Below, piece after piece: positions 45,715 through 55,542 of a stretch of DNA of 64,000 nt. Positions within the stretch are counted from its first letter, which is position 1. The number at the start of each line of letters is the position of its first letter. Source of the DNA: Sulfitobacter guttiformis. GTDB lineage: Bacteria > Pseudomonadota > Alphaproteobacteria > Rhodobacterales > Rhodobacteraceae. Under the pieces are notes generated by a model. That model saw only the letters and a program-made list of their open reading frames with translations, ran no database searches and was not told the origin of the DNA. The position numbers were made by a program, and so were the translations under genes. The stretch covers positions 2,418,001 through 2,482,000 of the forward strand of contig NZ_RAQK01000001.1 of assembly GCF_003610455.1 (NCBI RefSeq), in the 5' to 3' direction.

Positions 45715-46494
45715 ATGGTACAACTGACGCTCCCAAAAAACTCCCGCATGACGAGCGGTAAAACATGGCCTAAGCCCCAAGGCGCGACCAACCTCAAGGA
45801 ATTCCACATCTATCGTTGGAACCCCGATGATGGCAAAAACCCCTCCGTGGACACATATTTTGTGGACATGGATGACTGTGGCCCGATGGTTCTGGATGCG
45901 ATCATCAAAATCAAGAACGAGATTGACCCAACGCTGACGTTCCGCCGCTCCTGCCGCGAAGGTATTTGCGGATCATGCGCGATGAATATCGACGGCATCA
46001 ACACACTGGCCTGTACCTATGGCATGGCCGAAGTCAAAGGCGTCGTGAAAATCTATCCTTTGCCGCACATGCCGGTGGTCAAGGATCTGATCCCCGACCT
46101 CACGCATTTCTATGCACAGCATGCCTCGATCAAACCATGGTTGGAGACAGAGACACCCGCGCCTGCGAAAGAATGGAAGCAGTCAATCGAGGACCGCTCC
46201 AAGCTTGACGGTCTTTATGAGTGCATTATGTGCGCCTGTTGCTCGACCTCCTGCCCAAGTTACTGGTGGAACGGCGATCGCTACCTAGGACCCGCAGCGT
46301 TGCTTCATGCTTATCGCTGGATCATCGACAGCCGTGACGAGGGCACAGGCGAGCGACTTGACGAGCTCGAGGACCCCTTCAAGCTCTATCGCTGCCACAC
46401 GATCATGAACTGCGCCAAGACATGCCCAAAAGGTCTCAACCCTGCGCTGGCAATTGCCCAGATCAAAAAACTGATGATCGAGCGGACCGTTTAA
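45715..46494 (+). CDS. sdhB: Succinate dehydrogenase iron-sulfur subunit
   Basis: A 259-residue iron-sulfur protein. The [2Fe-2S] cysteines are in [12 protein letters not shown], and the [4Fe-4S]/[3Fe-4S] sets in [11 protein letters not shown] and [17 protein letters not shown] at 45715 fits the conserved [12 protein letters not shown] start; the open frame before it is not used. Two unrelated genes separate it from sdhA, which is unusual for most bacteria but plausible for this group. Confidence 0.97.
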   Translation: MVQLTLPKNSRMTSGKTWPKPQGATNLKEFHIYRWNPDDGKNPSVDTYFVDMDDCGPMVLDAIIKIKNEIDPTLTFRRSCREGICGSCAMNIDGINTLACTYGMAEVKGVVKIYPLPHMPVVKDLIPDLTHFYAQHASIKPWLETETPAPAKEWKQSIEDRSKLDGLYECIMCACCSTSCPSYWWNGDRYLGPAALLHAYRWIIDSRDEGTGERLDELEDPFKLYRCHTIMNCAKTCPKGLNPALAIAQIKKLMIERTV

Positions 46495-46503
46495 GCACGC
46501 CCT

Positions 46504-47280
46504 ATGTTTGGCTGGCTGAAGAAGTTCATGGGCGGCGGGGGCAAGTATGCTCCGCCGCCCTATCTACAGGGACCGCTGTCCGACGCCGAGTTGCGCCGCG
46601 CACTCGAGCGGACCAGCGCGCCACTTGTCTTTTCGAAGCCTGCAAACATAGACCCTTTTGCAACGATGTTCGGTACAGTCCGTCTGGCGCAACAGGGCGA
46701 GGCATGGCCATCGCATGGTGGAACACCTATGTGGCCACTTTGTCAGATTAATCTTACCCAAGCGCCGCTAATTCCTGAACGTTTGGGGGATTTGTCGTTG
46801 ATTACGCTATTTATTGCGCCGGATCACGCGACTGCGCCGACCCGCATCATCGACACGCGTAACCCTGATCCCGCCGCTACATGGGCGCTCCGATCCTATC
46901 CTACGCTTGGCGGGCTCACGATCCCGAAGGCTCCAACCCACGGGAGTGCACTTTCACCGCGCTTTGGTGAATGGGAAGGATTGCGGTCTGATTACGCGAA
47001 TTATGATGTGGCGGGCCAAGTCATTGATACGGAGAAAAATGATCCGGGCGCTTACGATTGGTCGGCCACCATCCAAAAGACGAAACTGGGTGGATGGCCA
47101 GCAACCGTGCAATCGGAGCCGTGGTGGGACTATACAAAATCACGCGATAACTGGGATTTTGTGATGCAGATCGAGAATGAGCCTGCAGCGGGATGGAGCG
47201 GATGGGGGGAAGGTGCCGCCTTTATTGCACGTTCGCGCCAGCGCCCGCATCTGTGGGCCATTGACGTGCAGTTTACCTGA
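46504..47280 (+). CDS. DUF1963 (YwqG-like) protein
   Basis: A 258-residue soluble protein starting MFGWLKKFMGGGGKY. MWPLCQINLTQAP and the later SALSPRFGEWEG and LGGWPATVQSEPWW are typical of DUF1963, a Trp-rich family with no established function. It starts nine bases after sdhB and ends sharing a base with the next gene (TGATG), so it is probably the sdh operon tail. Confidence 0.82.
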   Translation: MFGWLKKFMGGGGKYAPPPYLQGPLSDAELRRALERTSAPLVFSKPANIDPFATMFGTVRLAQQGEAWPSHGGTPMWPLCQINLTQAPLIPERLGDLSLITLFIAPDHATAPTRIIDTRNPDPAATWALRSYPTLGGLTIPKAPTHGSALSPRFGEWEGLRSDYANYDVAGQVIDTEKNDPGAYDWSATIQKTKLGGWPATVQSEPWWDYTKSRDNWDFVMQIENEPAAGWSGWGEGAAFIARSRQRPHLWAIDVQFT

Positions 47281-47495
47281 TGGTGATCCTTGCTCTACCA
47301 ATTGTCATAGGTGTTGTTGCCTATCTTGCATGGCGTAACCGTGCGGTACGCGGATGCCGCTGGCGTGCCAATGTTGCAGGGGACAAGGGCAAGTTGCGGA
47401 TGTACCGCTGTGCTGCTTGCGGGGCTGAGGCGTTTACCGCCCGCAAAGGCCCTCCGGAACAATGCATGAGACATTTGGGGAACGGCGGATTGTGA
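47280..47495 (+). CDS. Small membrane-anchored Cys-motif protein
   Basis: A 71-residue peptide with one membrane segment (about 3-18) followed by CRWRANVAGDKGKLRMYRCAACGAEAFTARKGPPEQCMRH; the CAAC and further Cys/His residues could bind one zinc. It starts at the ATG sharing a base with the DUF1963 stop. Function unknown; small zinc-ribbon-like tails of this kind are common and easily missed. Confidence 0.65.
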   Translation: MVILALPIVIGVVAYLAWRNRAVRGCRWRANVAGDKGKLRMYRCAACGAEAFTARKGPPEQCMRHLGNGGL

Positions 47496-47561
47496 TCCTG
47501 TCGGTGCCTATCGACAGGGGGGGACCGATACCTTTAGCGTTTCGGTGGACGGGGGTAAGGC

Positions 47562-49205
47562 ATGGACAATTTTTCACCTGATGTGATTATCATCGGCGCT
47601 GGTCTGGCTGGTATGACAGCCGCTCATGAGGCGATATTGCGCGGGCGGCGCGTTCTGATGATAGATCAGGAAGGCGCGCAAAGCCTTGGGGGGCAGGCAT
47701 TCTGGTCGCTGGGTGGTTTGTTCATGGTCGACAGCCCTGAACAGCGTCGTCTAGGCATCCGTGACAGCGCAGAGCTGGCGTGGAGCGACTGGCAGGGATC
47801 GGCGCAGTTCGACCGAGCAGACGATAAAAATCCGCGTTTTTGGGCCGAAAAATTCGTCGAGTTTGCGTCAGGTGACATGCGGGCCTGGTTGTACAGCTTG
47901 GGCATGCGCTGGTTTCCTGTCGTCGGCTGGGCCGAGCGGGGCGGGGCGCTGGCGGGCGGTCATGGCAACACAGTACCACGATTTCACATCACGTGGGGGA
48001 CAGGCACGGGGGTGGTTAAGCCATTTGTTGACTTGATGGTGCGCTATGCTGCGGACGGCAGGCTCAGGCTGGCCTTTCGTCACCGCGCCGCCGGTCTGAT
48101 TGTCGAGAACGGCGCGGTAAAGGGCGTGAACGGTGACGTTCTCGAAGACACAACCGTAGCCCGCGGTATCTCGACGTCCCGAAAGGTTGTAGGCACGTTT
48201 CAATATCGTGCTGAAGCGGTGATTGTTACATCGGGTGGCATTGGCGGCAATCATGCGCTGGTTCGAAAACACTGGCCGGCGCGTTTAGGGAAAGCGCCCA
48301 AAACCATGGTTGCAGGCGTGCCTGATTACGTTGATGGCCGCATGCACGGCATCGCTGTAAAATCCGGCGCTGCCCTGATTAACCAAGACCGGATGTGGCA
48401 CTATTGCGAAGGCTTGCAAAACTATGACCCGATCTGGCCAAACCATGGCATTCGGGTGCTGCCCGGCCCTTCATCGATGTGGTTTGACGCGCGCGGCGAC
48501 CGGATGGAGGCGCCGTTTATGCCCGGGTTTGATACGCTGGGCACGCTCAAACGTATCTTGAGCGTGGGCGAGCACAGCTGGTTCATCCTCACACAAAAGA
48601 TCATCGAAAAAGAGTTTGCCCTGTCAGGCTCGGAGCAAAATCCAGATCTCACAAAGGGCGGCTGGCGTGAGGTGTTGTCGGCGCGTCTGGGCAAAGGTGC
48701 CACGCCTGCAGTTGAGGCGTTCAAGGAAAAGGGCGCGGACTTCATCGTTGCGAATGATCTGGAAACGCTTGTATCGCGGATGAACGCGCTGACGCCAGAT
48801 GCGCCTGTAATCCTCGATCATATCCGGGCCCAGATTCAAGCCCGCGATCTGCAACTTGGAAACAGGTTCTGCAAGGATGCCCAAATCACAGCAATCCACG
48901 GTGCGCGCAGTTATAAGGGCGACAAGCTTATTCGTACCGCCAAGCCGCATAAAATTCTTGATGCCGCCAACGGTCCGTTGATTGCGGTACGGCTGAATGT
49001 CATTACCAGAAAATCGCTGGGTGGCTTACACACTGATATCGAAGGCCGCGTGCTCACCCCCTCGGGTGCGGTGTTAGACGGCCTTTTTGCTGCGGGCGAG
49101 GTGAGTGGTTTCGGCGGAGGCGGTTATCATGGTTATAATGCGCTTGAAGGTACATTTTTAGGCGGCTGTCTATTCTCTGGCCGCATTGCAGGGAGAAACG
49201 CATGA
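47562..49205 (+). CDS. FAD-binding dehydrogenase (KstD/fumarate-reductase-like)
   Basis: A 547-residue flavoprotein. The N-terminal VIIIGAGLAGMTAAHEA and RRVLMIDQEG form the FAD site, ASGDMRAWLYSLGMRWFPVVGWAERGG is typical of the KstD/flavocytochrome c group, and the C-terminal LFAAGEVSGFGGGGYHGYNALEGTF closes the FAD domain. The family oxidises or reduces ketosteroid-like or acyl substrates; nothing here fixes it. It overlaps the DUF1989 gene by four bases, so the pair is likely co-translated. Confidence 0.87.
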   Translation: MDNFSPDVIIIGAGLAGMTAAHEAILRGRRVLMIDQEGAQSLGGQAFWSLGGLFMVDSPEQRRLGIRDSAELAWSDWQGSAQFDRADDKNPRFWAEKFVEFASGDMRAWLYSLGMRWFPVVGWAERGGALAGGHGNTVPRFHITWGTGTGVVKPFVDLMVRYAADGRLRLAFRHRAAGLIVENGAVKGVNGDVLEDTTVARGISTSRKVVGTFQYRAEAVIVTSGGIGGNHALVRKHWPARLGKAPKTMVAGVPDYVDGRMHGIAVKSGAALINQDRMWHYCEGLQNYDPIWPNHGIRVLPGPSSMWFDARGDRMEAPFMPGFDTLGTLKRILSVGEHSWFILTQKIIEKEFALSGSEQNPDLTKGGWREVLSARLGKGATPAVEAFKEKGADFIVANDLETLVSRMNALTPDAPVILDHIRAQIQARDLQLGNRFCKDAQITAIHGARSYKGDKLIRTAKPHKILDAANGPLIAVRLNVITRKSLGGLHTDIEGRVLTPSGAVLDGLFAAGEVSGFGGGGYHGYNALEGTFLGGCLFSGRIAGRNA

Positions 49206-50044
49206 CAATTCCACAAGACGCAGACGCCCGCCGCGCTATACCGCCGGTCATCTGCTATCCGGTCGAGACTTTGCCTGCGCCGGATATGAAGATGCTGGAT
49301 GCTGCGCGCACGACGCTGGTGAAAACCGGCGAAGTTACCGTGCCTCCGCGTGATGCCGCGACCTTCACCGTACCAGCAGGACATTTTTTTCGCATCACAA
49401 GTGTCGAGGGGTCACAGGTCGGCGACCTCAACCTATGGAATGCAAATGATCTGAATGAGCGGTTTTACTCTGGCAAGACCCGCGCGCTTCACGGCACTCA
49501 TATTACACGCGGCCAGCGGATGTGGTCCAGCTTCCCTGCGCTGCGGCCGATGGCAACGCTGACGCATGACAGCCTCGAATGGTACGGTAAGGACGCTTTC
49601 GGCGGTTCGGTGCATGATGTGATCGGCACCCGATGTGATCCCTACACCCATCAGCTTTTGTCTGGAGGCCAATACCATCATTGCTGCCACTCGAACCTGA
49701 CCCGCGCACTCGCCAGCCATTTGGGGATCACACCATTAGAAGCAGAGCCACATGTACATGACGTTTTAAATGTCTTTATGTGTACAGGTTTCACCCGCGA
49801 CACCGGCCAGTATTTTATGAAAGCAAGCCCCGTGCGCCCGGGAGACACGCTGGAGTTTTTTGCCGAGATTGATCTGCTGGGCGCGCTTAGTGCGTGTCCG
49901 GGGGGCGATTGCAGCACGGTCCATTCTTCCGATCAGGCCGAATGTTACCCGCTGTTGATCGAGATATTCGCCCCTGATCCTGCCACTCTCGAAAACTGGA
50001 GGTCTCCATCCGCCAACGGATATGATCGCACCCACGGCGCGTAA
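49202..50044 (+). CDS. DUF1989 / urea carboxylase-associated protein
   Basis: A 280-residue protein of the DUF1989 family, which usually accompanies urea or amino-acid carboxylases. VPAGHFFRITSVEGSQVGDLNLWNANDLNERFY and HHCCHSNLTRALA with clustered His/Cys residues are the conserved region, perhaps a metal site. Here its partner is a FAD dehydrogenase rather than urea carboxylase. Starts overlapping the previous gene as ATGA. Confidence 0.87.
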   Translation: MTIPQDADARRAIPPVICYPVETLPAPDMKMLDAARTTLVKTGEVTVPPRDAATFTVPAGHFFRITSVEGSQVGDLNLWNANDLNERFYSGKTRALHGTHITRGQRMWSSFPALRPMATLTHDSLEWYGKDAFGGSVHDVIGTRCDPYTHQLLSGGQYHHCCHSNLTRALASHLGITPLEAEPHVHDVLNVFMCTGFTRDTGQYFMKASPVRPGDTLEFFAEIDLLGALSACPGGDCSTVHSSDQAECYPLLIEIFAPDPATLENWRSPSANGYDRTHGA

Positions 50045-50086
50045 CCGGCGTTCTAAACGATCGTCTTTAAATCCGGTCCCGCAGAA

Positions 50087-50806
50087 TCAGTCTGCGGGAC
50101 CATCGCTGAATGCCGCTTCCAGTGCAATTTCGACCATATCGCCAAAGGAACGTTCCCGCTCTTCTGGGGGGAGTGCTTCGCCGGTTTGTAGATGGTCTGA
50201 CACCGTGAGTATGGCCAACGCGCGGCGGCCATGACGGGCGGCAAGCGTATAAAGCTCCGCCGCTTCCATCTCGACGGCCAATATCCCATGACGCACCATT
50301 TGTTCGTCAAGATCCGGTCGCTCCGCGTAGAACACATCCGAGCTATAGATGCCGCCGACATGGGTTTTTGAATTGCGACCCTCCGAGGCTGCGACAGCGG
50401 CGCGCAACAGTCCCCAATCGGCACAAGGGGCGTAGTTGAGCTCTTTCAGGATGCCGGAGGAGGGAGAGGTGATGGTGCTGGCTGTCATAGCTATGATGAC
50501 GTCGCGGATGCCCACATGGGGCTGCATCCCACCGCATGACCCAATACGGATCAGCGTCTGCGCGTTGTAGGTAGATATCAGTTCGTTGGCATATATAGAC
50601 AGCGAGGGCATGCCCATGCCGGAGCCCTGAATGGTTACGCGGTGGCCGCGCCACATTCCGGTAAACCCGAGCATACCACGGACTTCGTTGACCAACTCTG
50701 CCCCCTCCAGAAAAGTCTCGGCTGCCCAGCGCGCGCGGTAGGGATCCCCCGGCATCAGCACAGTTTCAGCAATTTGATCAGGGGTGGCGCCGATGTGAAC
50801 TGTCAT
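50087..50806 (-). CDS. deoD: Purine-nucleoside phosphorylase (DeoD type)
   Basis: A 239-residue hexameric-type phosphorylase that splits purine nucleosides with phosphate. [42 protein letters not shown] and [12 protein letters not shown] (ribose-binding Glu) are diagnostic. The ATG at 50806 has GGAG eight bases upstream; the open frame extends further but has no family sequence. Single gene, convergent with DUF1989. Confidence 0.94.
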   Translation of the reverse strand: MTVHIGATPDQIAETVLMPGDPYRARWAAETFLEGAELVNEVRGMLGFTGMWRGHRVTIQGSGMGMPSLSIYANELISTYNAQTLIRIGSCGGMQPHVGIRDVIIAMTASTITSPSSGILKELNYAPCADWGLLRAAVAASEGRNSKTHVGGIYSSDVFYAERPDLDEQMVRHGILAVEMEAAELYTLAARHGRRALAILTVSDHLQTGEALPPEERERSFGDMVEIALEAAFSDGPAD

Positions 50807-50944
50807 AGATGTTTCTCCGGTTTGTGTTGGCCACAAGATGCCGTTCCGCCGCTGCGGGGGCAAGTTCCAATGGAGGTTTACCTTACTGGCGGGCCGCAGA
50901 AAATTATCATCAGGTATGAGGGTAACAAACGCAAAGGAAACGAT

Positions 50945-51298
50945 ATGCGAATTATTGGAATGATTGCAGCGGCGGGACTGATGCTGCTGGGTGCCTGCGA
51001 CGTGAGCCATCCTGTGGCAGTCGTGGGGCCGGGCAATACCGTCTACAAGGGAGCGGCAACTGCGACCTTCCTTGAAGGAGGATGGTTTCAGGCCAGTAAT
51101 GGACGCTCCACCTGTCAGGGCCGCTACCGGCCCGGTGGTCAGACCGGAACGACAACGTTTCCGGTACGCTGCTCTAACGGTTTGACAGGTGTAGGAACCG
51201 CAACATATGAGACCCCGCGTTCTGGTGGAGGCGAGATTGTCATGCAGGACGGGAGCCGCTGGAAATTCATTTTCGGGCGCGCGGCTTTGGCGATCTGA
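50945..51298 (+). CDS. Small lipoprotein
   Basis: A 117-residue protein starting at the ATG at 50945. [18 protein letters not shown] gives a signal with lipobox LGAC. The mature part has a Cys pair (STCQGRY and [11 protein letters not shown]) and repeats of short strands, ending IFGRAALAI. Similar small Gly-rich lipoproteins are widespread in Rhodobacterales; no function known. It converges on the H-NS-like gene over a strong hairpin. Confidence 0.77.
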   Translation: MRIIGMIAAAGLMLLGACDVSHPVAVVGPGNTVYKGAATATFLEGGWFQASNGRSTCQGRYRPGGQTGTTTFPVRCSNGLTGVGTATYETPRSGGGEIVMQDGSRWKFIFGRAALAI

Positions 51299-51304
51299 GT
51301 ATCT

Positions 51305-51341
51305 GCGCGGGAGTAGCGGCATTTCGCCTCTATTCCCGCGC
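51305..51341. terminator. Bidirectional terminator between lipoprotein and H-NS-like genes
   Basis: GCGCGGGAGTAG (51305-51316) and CTATTCCCGCGC (51330-51341) form a 12-bp stem with one G-U pair, enclosing a smaller GGC/GCC stem. It lies 7 bp after the lipoprotein stop and 15 bp before the facing gene's end. Confidence 0.78.
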
Positions 51342-51355
51342 TAATTGAAATCAGA

Positions 51356-51697
51356 TCAGATTTCCAATGTGGAAGGGTCTGTGCCTTTTTCTACTTCGGC
51401 GCGAAACCAATTAGGCTGACGCCCTTTTCCGGTCCATGTTTGGGAACCGTCTGCAGGATTAACATATTTTGGTTTAGACTTTTTAACAGGCTTTTTCGGG
51501 GCCTTTTCATTTTTGGCTTTGGCGGGTTTCTCTTCACCCAAGTCATTCAAACTAAACCCATATTCCGCAGCAGCGCGTTCCGCTGCCTTGAGGGCATCGC
51601 GCCGATCGCGTGCTTGCGCGGCGCTGAGTGCTTTCTTTACATCCGCCAAAAGCTTTTCCAGCTCTTTGCGGCTCATTGCTTTTAATTCACTATTCAT
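51356..51697 (-). CDS. H-NS-family nucleoid-associated protein
   Basis: A 113-residue protein with an N-terminal helical oligomerisation part (MNSELKAMSRKELEKLLADV), a Lys/Pro-rich linker and the DNA-binding C-terminus YVNPADGSQTWTGKGRQPNWF, which is the standard H-NS/HvrA signature. HvrA-like proteins act as transcription silencers or light-dependent regulators in Rhodobacter. Start at ATG 51697 with AAGGAG ten bases upstream. Between the bidirectional hairpin and ecm. Confidence 0.9.
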   Translation of the reverse strand: MNSELKAMSRKELEKLLADVKKALSAAQARDRRDALKAAERAAAEYGFSLNDLGEEKPAKAKNEKAPKKPVKKSKPKYVNPADGSQTWTGKGRQPNWFRAEVEKGTDPSTLEI

Positions 51698-51778
51698 GAG
51701 TAGCAGGCTCCTTGTTTGCATGATCGCCCTTACCTCAAGTAGCACAGAATTACAGCCTTATTTTTATGGGCCTGTTCT

Positions 51779-53749
51779 TTATTCCGCCGCTACAGCCTCG
51801 GGATCTGCCAGTGTGACGATGTCTGCCATGATTGTATTAAGCTCGAAATCCTTGGGCGTATAAACCCGCGCGACACCCATTCCGAGCAGGCGTTTTGCGT
51901 CTTCGTCGGGAATAATACCGCCCACAATAACCGGAATATGGCCCAACCCCGCATCGCGCATTTGCGCCATCAAATCCTCAACCAGCGGAATATGCGAACC
52001 TGACAAAATTGAAAGGCCGACGACATGCGCCGCGTCATTCAATGCGGCGGCGACAATTTCAGATGGTGTCAGGCGAATACCTTCGTATGCAATATCCATT
52101 CCGCAATCGCGTGCGCGCACAGCAATCTGCTCCGCGCCATTTGAATGGCCATCAAGGCCCGGTTTGCCGACAAGAAATTTAAGGCGGCGGCCCAGTCGGT
52201 CGCTTACCGCATCGACTGACATGCGCAGATCATCGAGGCCTTCTGTCTTATTCGAACGCCCTTTTCCCACGCCTGTCGGACCGCGATATTCGCCGTGAAC
52301 AGCGCGCATTTGTTCCGCCCATTCGCCTGTCGTCACGCCGACACGTGCGGCAACGATCGAGGCGGGCATAATGTTGCGCCCCTCGGCGGCGGCGGCACGC
52401 AGATCTTTGAGCGCGGCATTTACTTCACCCTCGTTGCGCTGGGCACGCCACGCATTCAGGCTTGCGATTTGCTCGGCTTCGACCTTTGGATCAACAGTCA
52501 TAATTCCGCCGTCGCCTGTCATTAGCGGTGATGGCTCGCCTTTTTGCCACTTGTTTACGCCAACCACGATAGTCTCGCCTGCTTCGATACGTCCAAGGCG
52601 TTCGGCGTTGCTGTCGACAAGGCGCGATTTCATATAGTCGATACCGTCGATGGCGCCGCCCATGCTGTCGATATGGGCGAGCTCCGCGCGTGCGCCTGCT
52701 TTCAGCTCCTCGACCTTCGCATCGACAGCGGCGTTGCCATCAAAAAGGTCGTCGAATTCTAGCAAATCAGTCTCGTAGGCGAGGATTTGTTGCATGCGCA
52801 TCGACCACTGCTGGTCCCACGGGCGCGGCAAGCCGAGCGCCTCGTTCCACGCGGGCAGCTGCACAGCACGAGCGCGGGCTTTTTTGCTGAGCGTCACCGC
52901 GAGCATTTCGATCAAGATGCGGTAGACATTGTTTTCGGGCTGTTGCTCTGTCAGGCCAAGCGAGTTCACTTGAACCCCATAGCGGAAGCGGCGGTATTTT
53001 GGGTCAGTCACACCATAACGGGTCTCACAGATTTCATCCCATAAATCGACAAAAGCACGCATTTTGCACATTTCGGTCACGAAGCGGATACCGGCGTTCA
53101 CGAAGAAAGAGATGCGACCAACGAGGGCGGGAAAGTCTTCTGCCGCTACGCGCGGGCGCAACTGGTCCAATACGGCAGTGGCTGTGGCCAGAGCAAATGA
53201 CAGCTCCTGTTCGGGCGTCGCCCCCGCCTCTTGCAGGTGATATGAGCAGACGTTCATCGGGTTCCATTTGGGAACTGATGTATAGCAATACTCGGCCACG
53301 TCCGCGATCATCTTCAATGACGGTGCAGGGGGGCAGATATAGGTGCCACGCGACAGGTATTCCTTAATCAGGTCGTTCTGCACGGTGCCTTGCAGCTTGG
53401 ACACATCCGCGCCCTGCTCCTCTGCTACAGCGATATAAAGCGAGAGTAGCCAAGGCGCTGTCGCGTTGATCGTCATGGAAGTGTTCATCTGTTCGAGCGG
53501 AATATTGTCGAACAACGCGCGCATGTCGCCTAGATGGCCGACCGGCACGCCAACCTTGCCTACCTCGCCACGGCTGAGAATATGGTCGCTGTCATATCCG
53601 GTCTGCGTGGGCAGATCGAAGGCAACAGACAGGCCTGTTTGCCCCTTGGCAAGGTTGTTGCGGTAAAGCTCGTTCGAGGCTTTTGCGGTGGAGTGACCCG
53701 CATAGGTGCGAATGAGCCAAGGGTGGTCTTTCTTTGGAGCATCAGTCAT
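51779..53749 (-). CDS. ecm: Ethylmalonyl-CoA mutase (coenzyme B12)
   Basis: A 656-residue adenosylcobalamin enzyme that converts ethylmalonyl-CoA to methylsuccinyl-CoA. It opens WLIRTYAGHSTAKASNELYRNNL, which is the Ecm/MeaA start rather than that of methylmalonyl-CoA mutase, and has KPGLDGHSNGAEQ with the DxHxxG cobalt-ligand motif and a VVGGIIPDED Rossmann end. Length fits Ecm of Rhodobacter (about 658). It is separated from ccr by a PlsB/PlsC-like gene on the other strand. Confidence 0.94.
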   Translation of the reverse strand: MTDAPKKDHPWLIRTYAGHSTAKASNELYRNNLAKGQTGLSVAFDLPTQTGYDSDHILSRGEVGKVGVPVGHLGDMRALFDNIPLEQMNTSMTINATAPWLLSLYIAVAEEQGADVSKLQGTVQNDLIKEYLSRGTYICPPAPSLKMIADVAEYCYTSVPKWNPMNVCSYHLQEAGATPEQELSFALATATAVLDQLRPRVAAEDFPALVGRISFFVNAGIRFVTEMCKMRAFVDLWDEICETRYGVTDPKYRRFRYGVQVNSLGLTEQQPENNVYRILIEMLAVTLSKKARARAVQLPAWNEALGLPRPWDQQWSMRMQQILAYETDLLEFDDLFDGNAAVDAKVEELKAGARAELAHIDSMGGAIDGIDYMKSRLVDSNAERLGRIEAGETIVVGVNKWQKGEPSPLMTGDGGIMTVDPKVEAEQIASLNAWRAQRNEGEVNAALKDLRAAAAEGRNIMPASIVAARVGVTTGEWAEQMRAVHGEYRGPTGVGKGRSNKTEGLDDLRMSVDAVSDRLGRRLKFLVGKPGLDGHSNGAEQIAVRARDCGMDIAYEGIRLTPSEIVAAALNDAAHVVGLSILSGSHIPLVEDLMAQMRDAGLGHIPVIVGGIIPDEDAKRLLGMGVARVYTPKDFELNTIMADIVTLADPEAVAAE

Positions 53750-54021
53750 GGCGGGCCTCTCTGAAGGGGTTTGGCAATAATATTACGTTTTGTAGTAGGT
53801 ATAAGAAACTTTCATGTCGTGTCAATTCGCTGCGTTGCGGCATGTAAGTTATCCGGAGAAGGGGGATCGGCTGACTGCGACCGACTGTGGCACCCTGTCG
53901 GGATACGGCGGTGCAGGCGGGCTTTTGCATTTTCTTTGACAGTGTGAATTTGGTCATAGGTGACGGTGTTTCGACGCGTTACATGTTGTTCTTACGGGTT
54001 TGCGCTGCAAGGATATCGGAG

Positions 54022-55431
54022 ATGACGCATACAGTGACCCTCCCTCTGTGGCTTTTTGCGCTGATATTGCTGTTCGCAGCGGTAACGGCGCTAAGCCACT
54101 TTTTGCTGCCCTCGGTGCGCTGGTTCTTCCGGCGCCGGTTTGAAAAAGCCGTAGACAGGCTCAATGTGCGGCTTAAACGCCCGATACAGCCCTTTAAGCT
54201 GGCGCGCAGGCACGACATGATCCAGCGGCTGATTTATGATCCCGAGGTATCACGCGAAATCGCGCTTTATGCTGAAAAGAACAAAGTGCCTGATAACGTT
54301 GCATTCCAGAAAGCACGTGAATACGCCCGCGAGATCGTGCCGAGCTTTTCTGCGTTTGCGTACTTCAGTTTTGCGATGCGGCTGGCCAAGGTGGTCGCGG
54401 AAAGTGTTTACCGTATCCGCACCGCCGCGCAAAACGACGGCGTATTTGCGGCCATTCCAGAAAATTCCACGCCGGTCTTTGTAATGAACCATCGCAGCAA
54501 TATGGATTATGTGTTGGTGACCTATCTGGCGTCGAAAACCTCGACCCTGTCTTATGCAGTGGGAGAGTGGGCGCGGGTCTGGCCCCTGTCAGCGCTGATC
54601 CGGATGTGGGGGGCATACTTTATCCGCCGCCGCTCGCGCGGATCCCTGTATCGCAAAGTTTTGTCGCGCTACGTGCAAATGGCGACAAACGGCGGCGATA
54701 CTCAGGCGTTTTATCCCGAAGGCGGGCTGAGCCTGACCGGTAAATTGCAACCGCCAAAGGTGGGATTGCTGAGCTATCTCGTCGACGGGTTTGATCCCGA
54801 AGGCGCCCGCGATATCGTTTTTGTGCCTGTGGCAATCAACTATGACCGCGTGTTGGAGGATCGCGTGCTGATGGCCGCACACGAACGTGGTGACCGGCGG
54901 TTCGGGGCACGCATATCGGTGGTGGTGGCATTTATAGTGCGTAAGTTTTGGCGCCGGTTGCGGGGGCATGACACGCGCTTTGGAACGGCGGCGGTGGCTT
55001 TCGGCGAGCCGATAAGCTTGCGCAGCTATGGAAAAGTCGAGAATGTCGATGCCTTGTCCCAGCTTTTAATGGCACGCATCGAGGCCGTGATGCCGGTGTT
55101 GGGTGTACCCCTGGTTGCCACAGTACTGCGCGGGCAGGGGCCACTGACCGCCCCTGCGCTCGAGCAAGCGGTACAGGTGCTGGCGTCGACGCTTCCGGCT
55201 AAAAGCGTTGTGATTGACATGAGCGAGATCGCGATGGAAGTGACAGCTGCCTGTATGCACATGGCACAGCACGGCCTGATCGAGCTGCGCAATGGAGTGT
55301 GGCATATAATGGCAGGTCAGGAGATCGCGACACAGTTTTATGCCAACTCCATTGCGCATTACCTCCCCGAGGGACCTCATGGGATTGATGCTGCGACTGC
55401 AAACGATCTTTCTGCACCTGCTGGGTCATAA
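54022..55431 (+). CDS. PlsB/PlsC-like glycerol-3-phosphate acyltransferase
   Basis: A 469-residue protein with one N-terminal membrane segment (about 5-30) and the acyltransferase motifs NHRSNMDY (HX4D) and FYPEGGLS, fitting the glycerol-3-phosphate O-acyltransferase PlsB-like group with a long helical C-terminus. ATG at 54022 has AAGGA upstream; the open frame from 53887 is mostly promoter-like. Its place between ecm and ccr matches what I recall of the Rhodobacter arrangement, so it may be co-regulated with the ethylmalonyl-CoA pathway although its role is lipid synthesis. Confidence 0.8.
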   Translation: MTHTVTLPLWLFALILLFAAVTALSHFLLPSVRWFFRRRFEKAVDRLNVRLKRPIQPFKLARRHDMIQRLIYDPEVSREIALYAEKNKVPDNVAFQKAREYAREIVPSFSAFAYFSFAMRLAKVVAESVYRIRTAAQNDGVFAAIPENSTPVFVMNHRSNMDYVLVTYLASKTSTLSYAVGEWARVWPLSALIRMWGAYFIRRRSRGSLYRKVLSRYVQMATNGGDTQAFYPEGGLSLTGKLQPPKVGLLSYLVDGFDPEGARDIVFVPVAINYDRVLEDRVLMAAHERGDRRFGARISVVVAFIVRKFWRRLRGHDTRFGTAAVAFGEPISLRSYGKVENVDALSQLLMARIEAVMPVLGVPLVATVLRGQGPLTAPALEQAVQVLASTLPAKSVVIDMSEIAMEVTAACMHMAQHGLIELRNGVWHIMAGQEIATQFYANSIAHYLPEGPHGIDAATANDLSAPAGS

Positions 55432-55455
55432 AATTACAAAATTGACACCCTAGTG

Positions 55456-55482
55456 GTTGCAATGTTGCGCAGCGCTGCGTAA
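55456..55482. promoter_or_regulatory. GTTGC repeat and near-palindrome before ccr
   Basis: GTTGCAAT (55456-55463) and GTTGCGCA (55464-55471) repeat directly, and TTGCGCAGC/GCTGCGTAA (55465-55482) is an 18-bp inverted repeat with one mismatch, 61-87 bp before ccr. GTTGCGCA also occurs twice before mcl2, suggesting a shared ethylmalonyl-CoA pathway regulator; this is an inference from four copies only. Confidence 0.45.
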
Positions 55483-55542
55483 TCAGGGCGCAGTCGCCGC
55501 GATTCCGCACTGCGGCACAGATTATTCCCGCAGGAGGGCGAC

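Noticed and set aside
53887..54021. N-terminal extension of the PlsB/PlsC-like protein from 53887
   Set aside because: The ATG at 54022 has a good ribosome site and starts right before the membrane anchor; the extra 45 codons do not look like protein sequence of this family.
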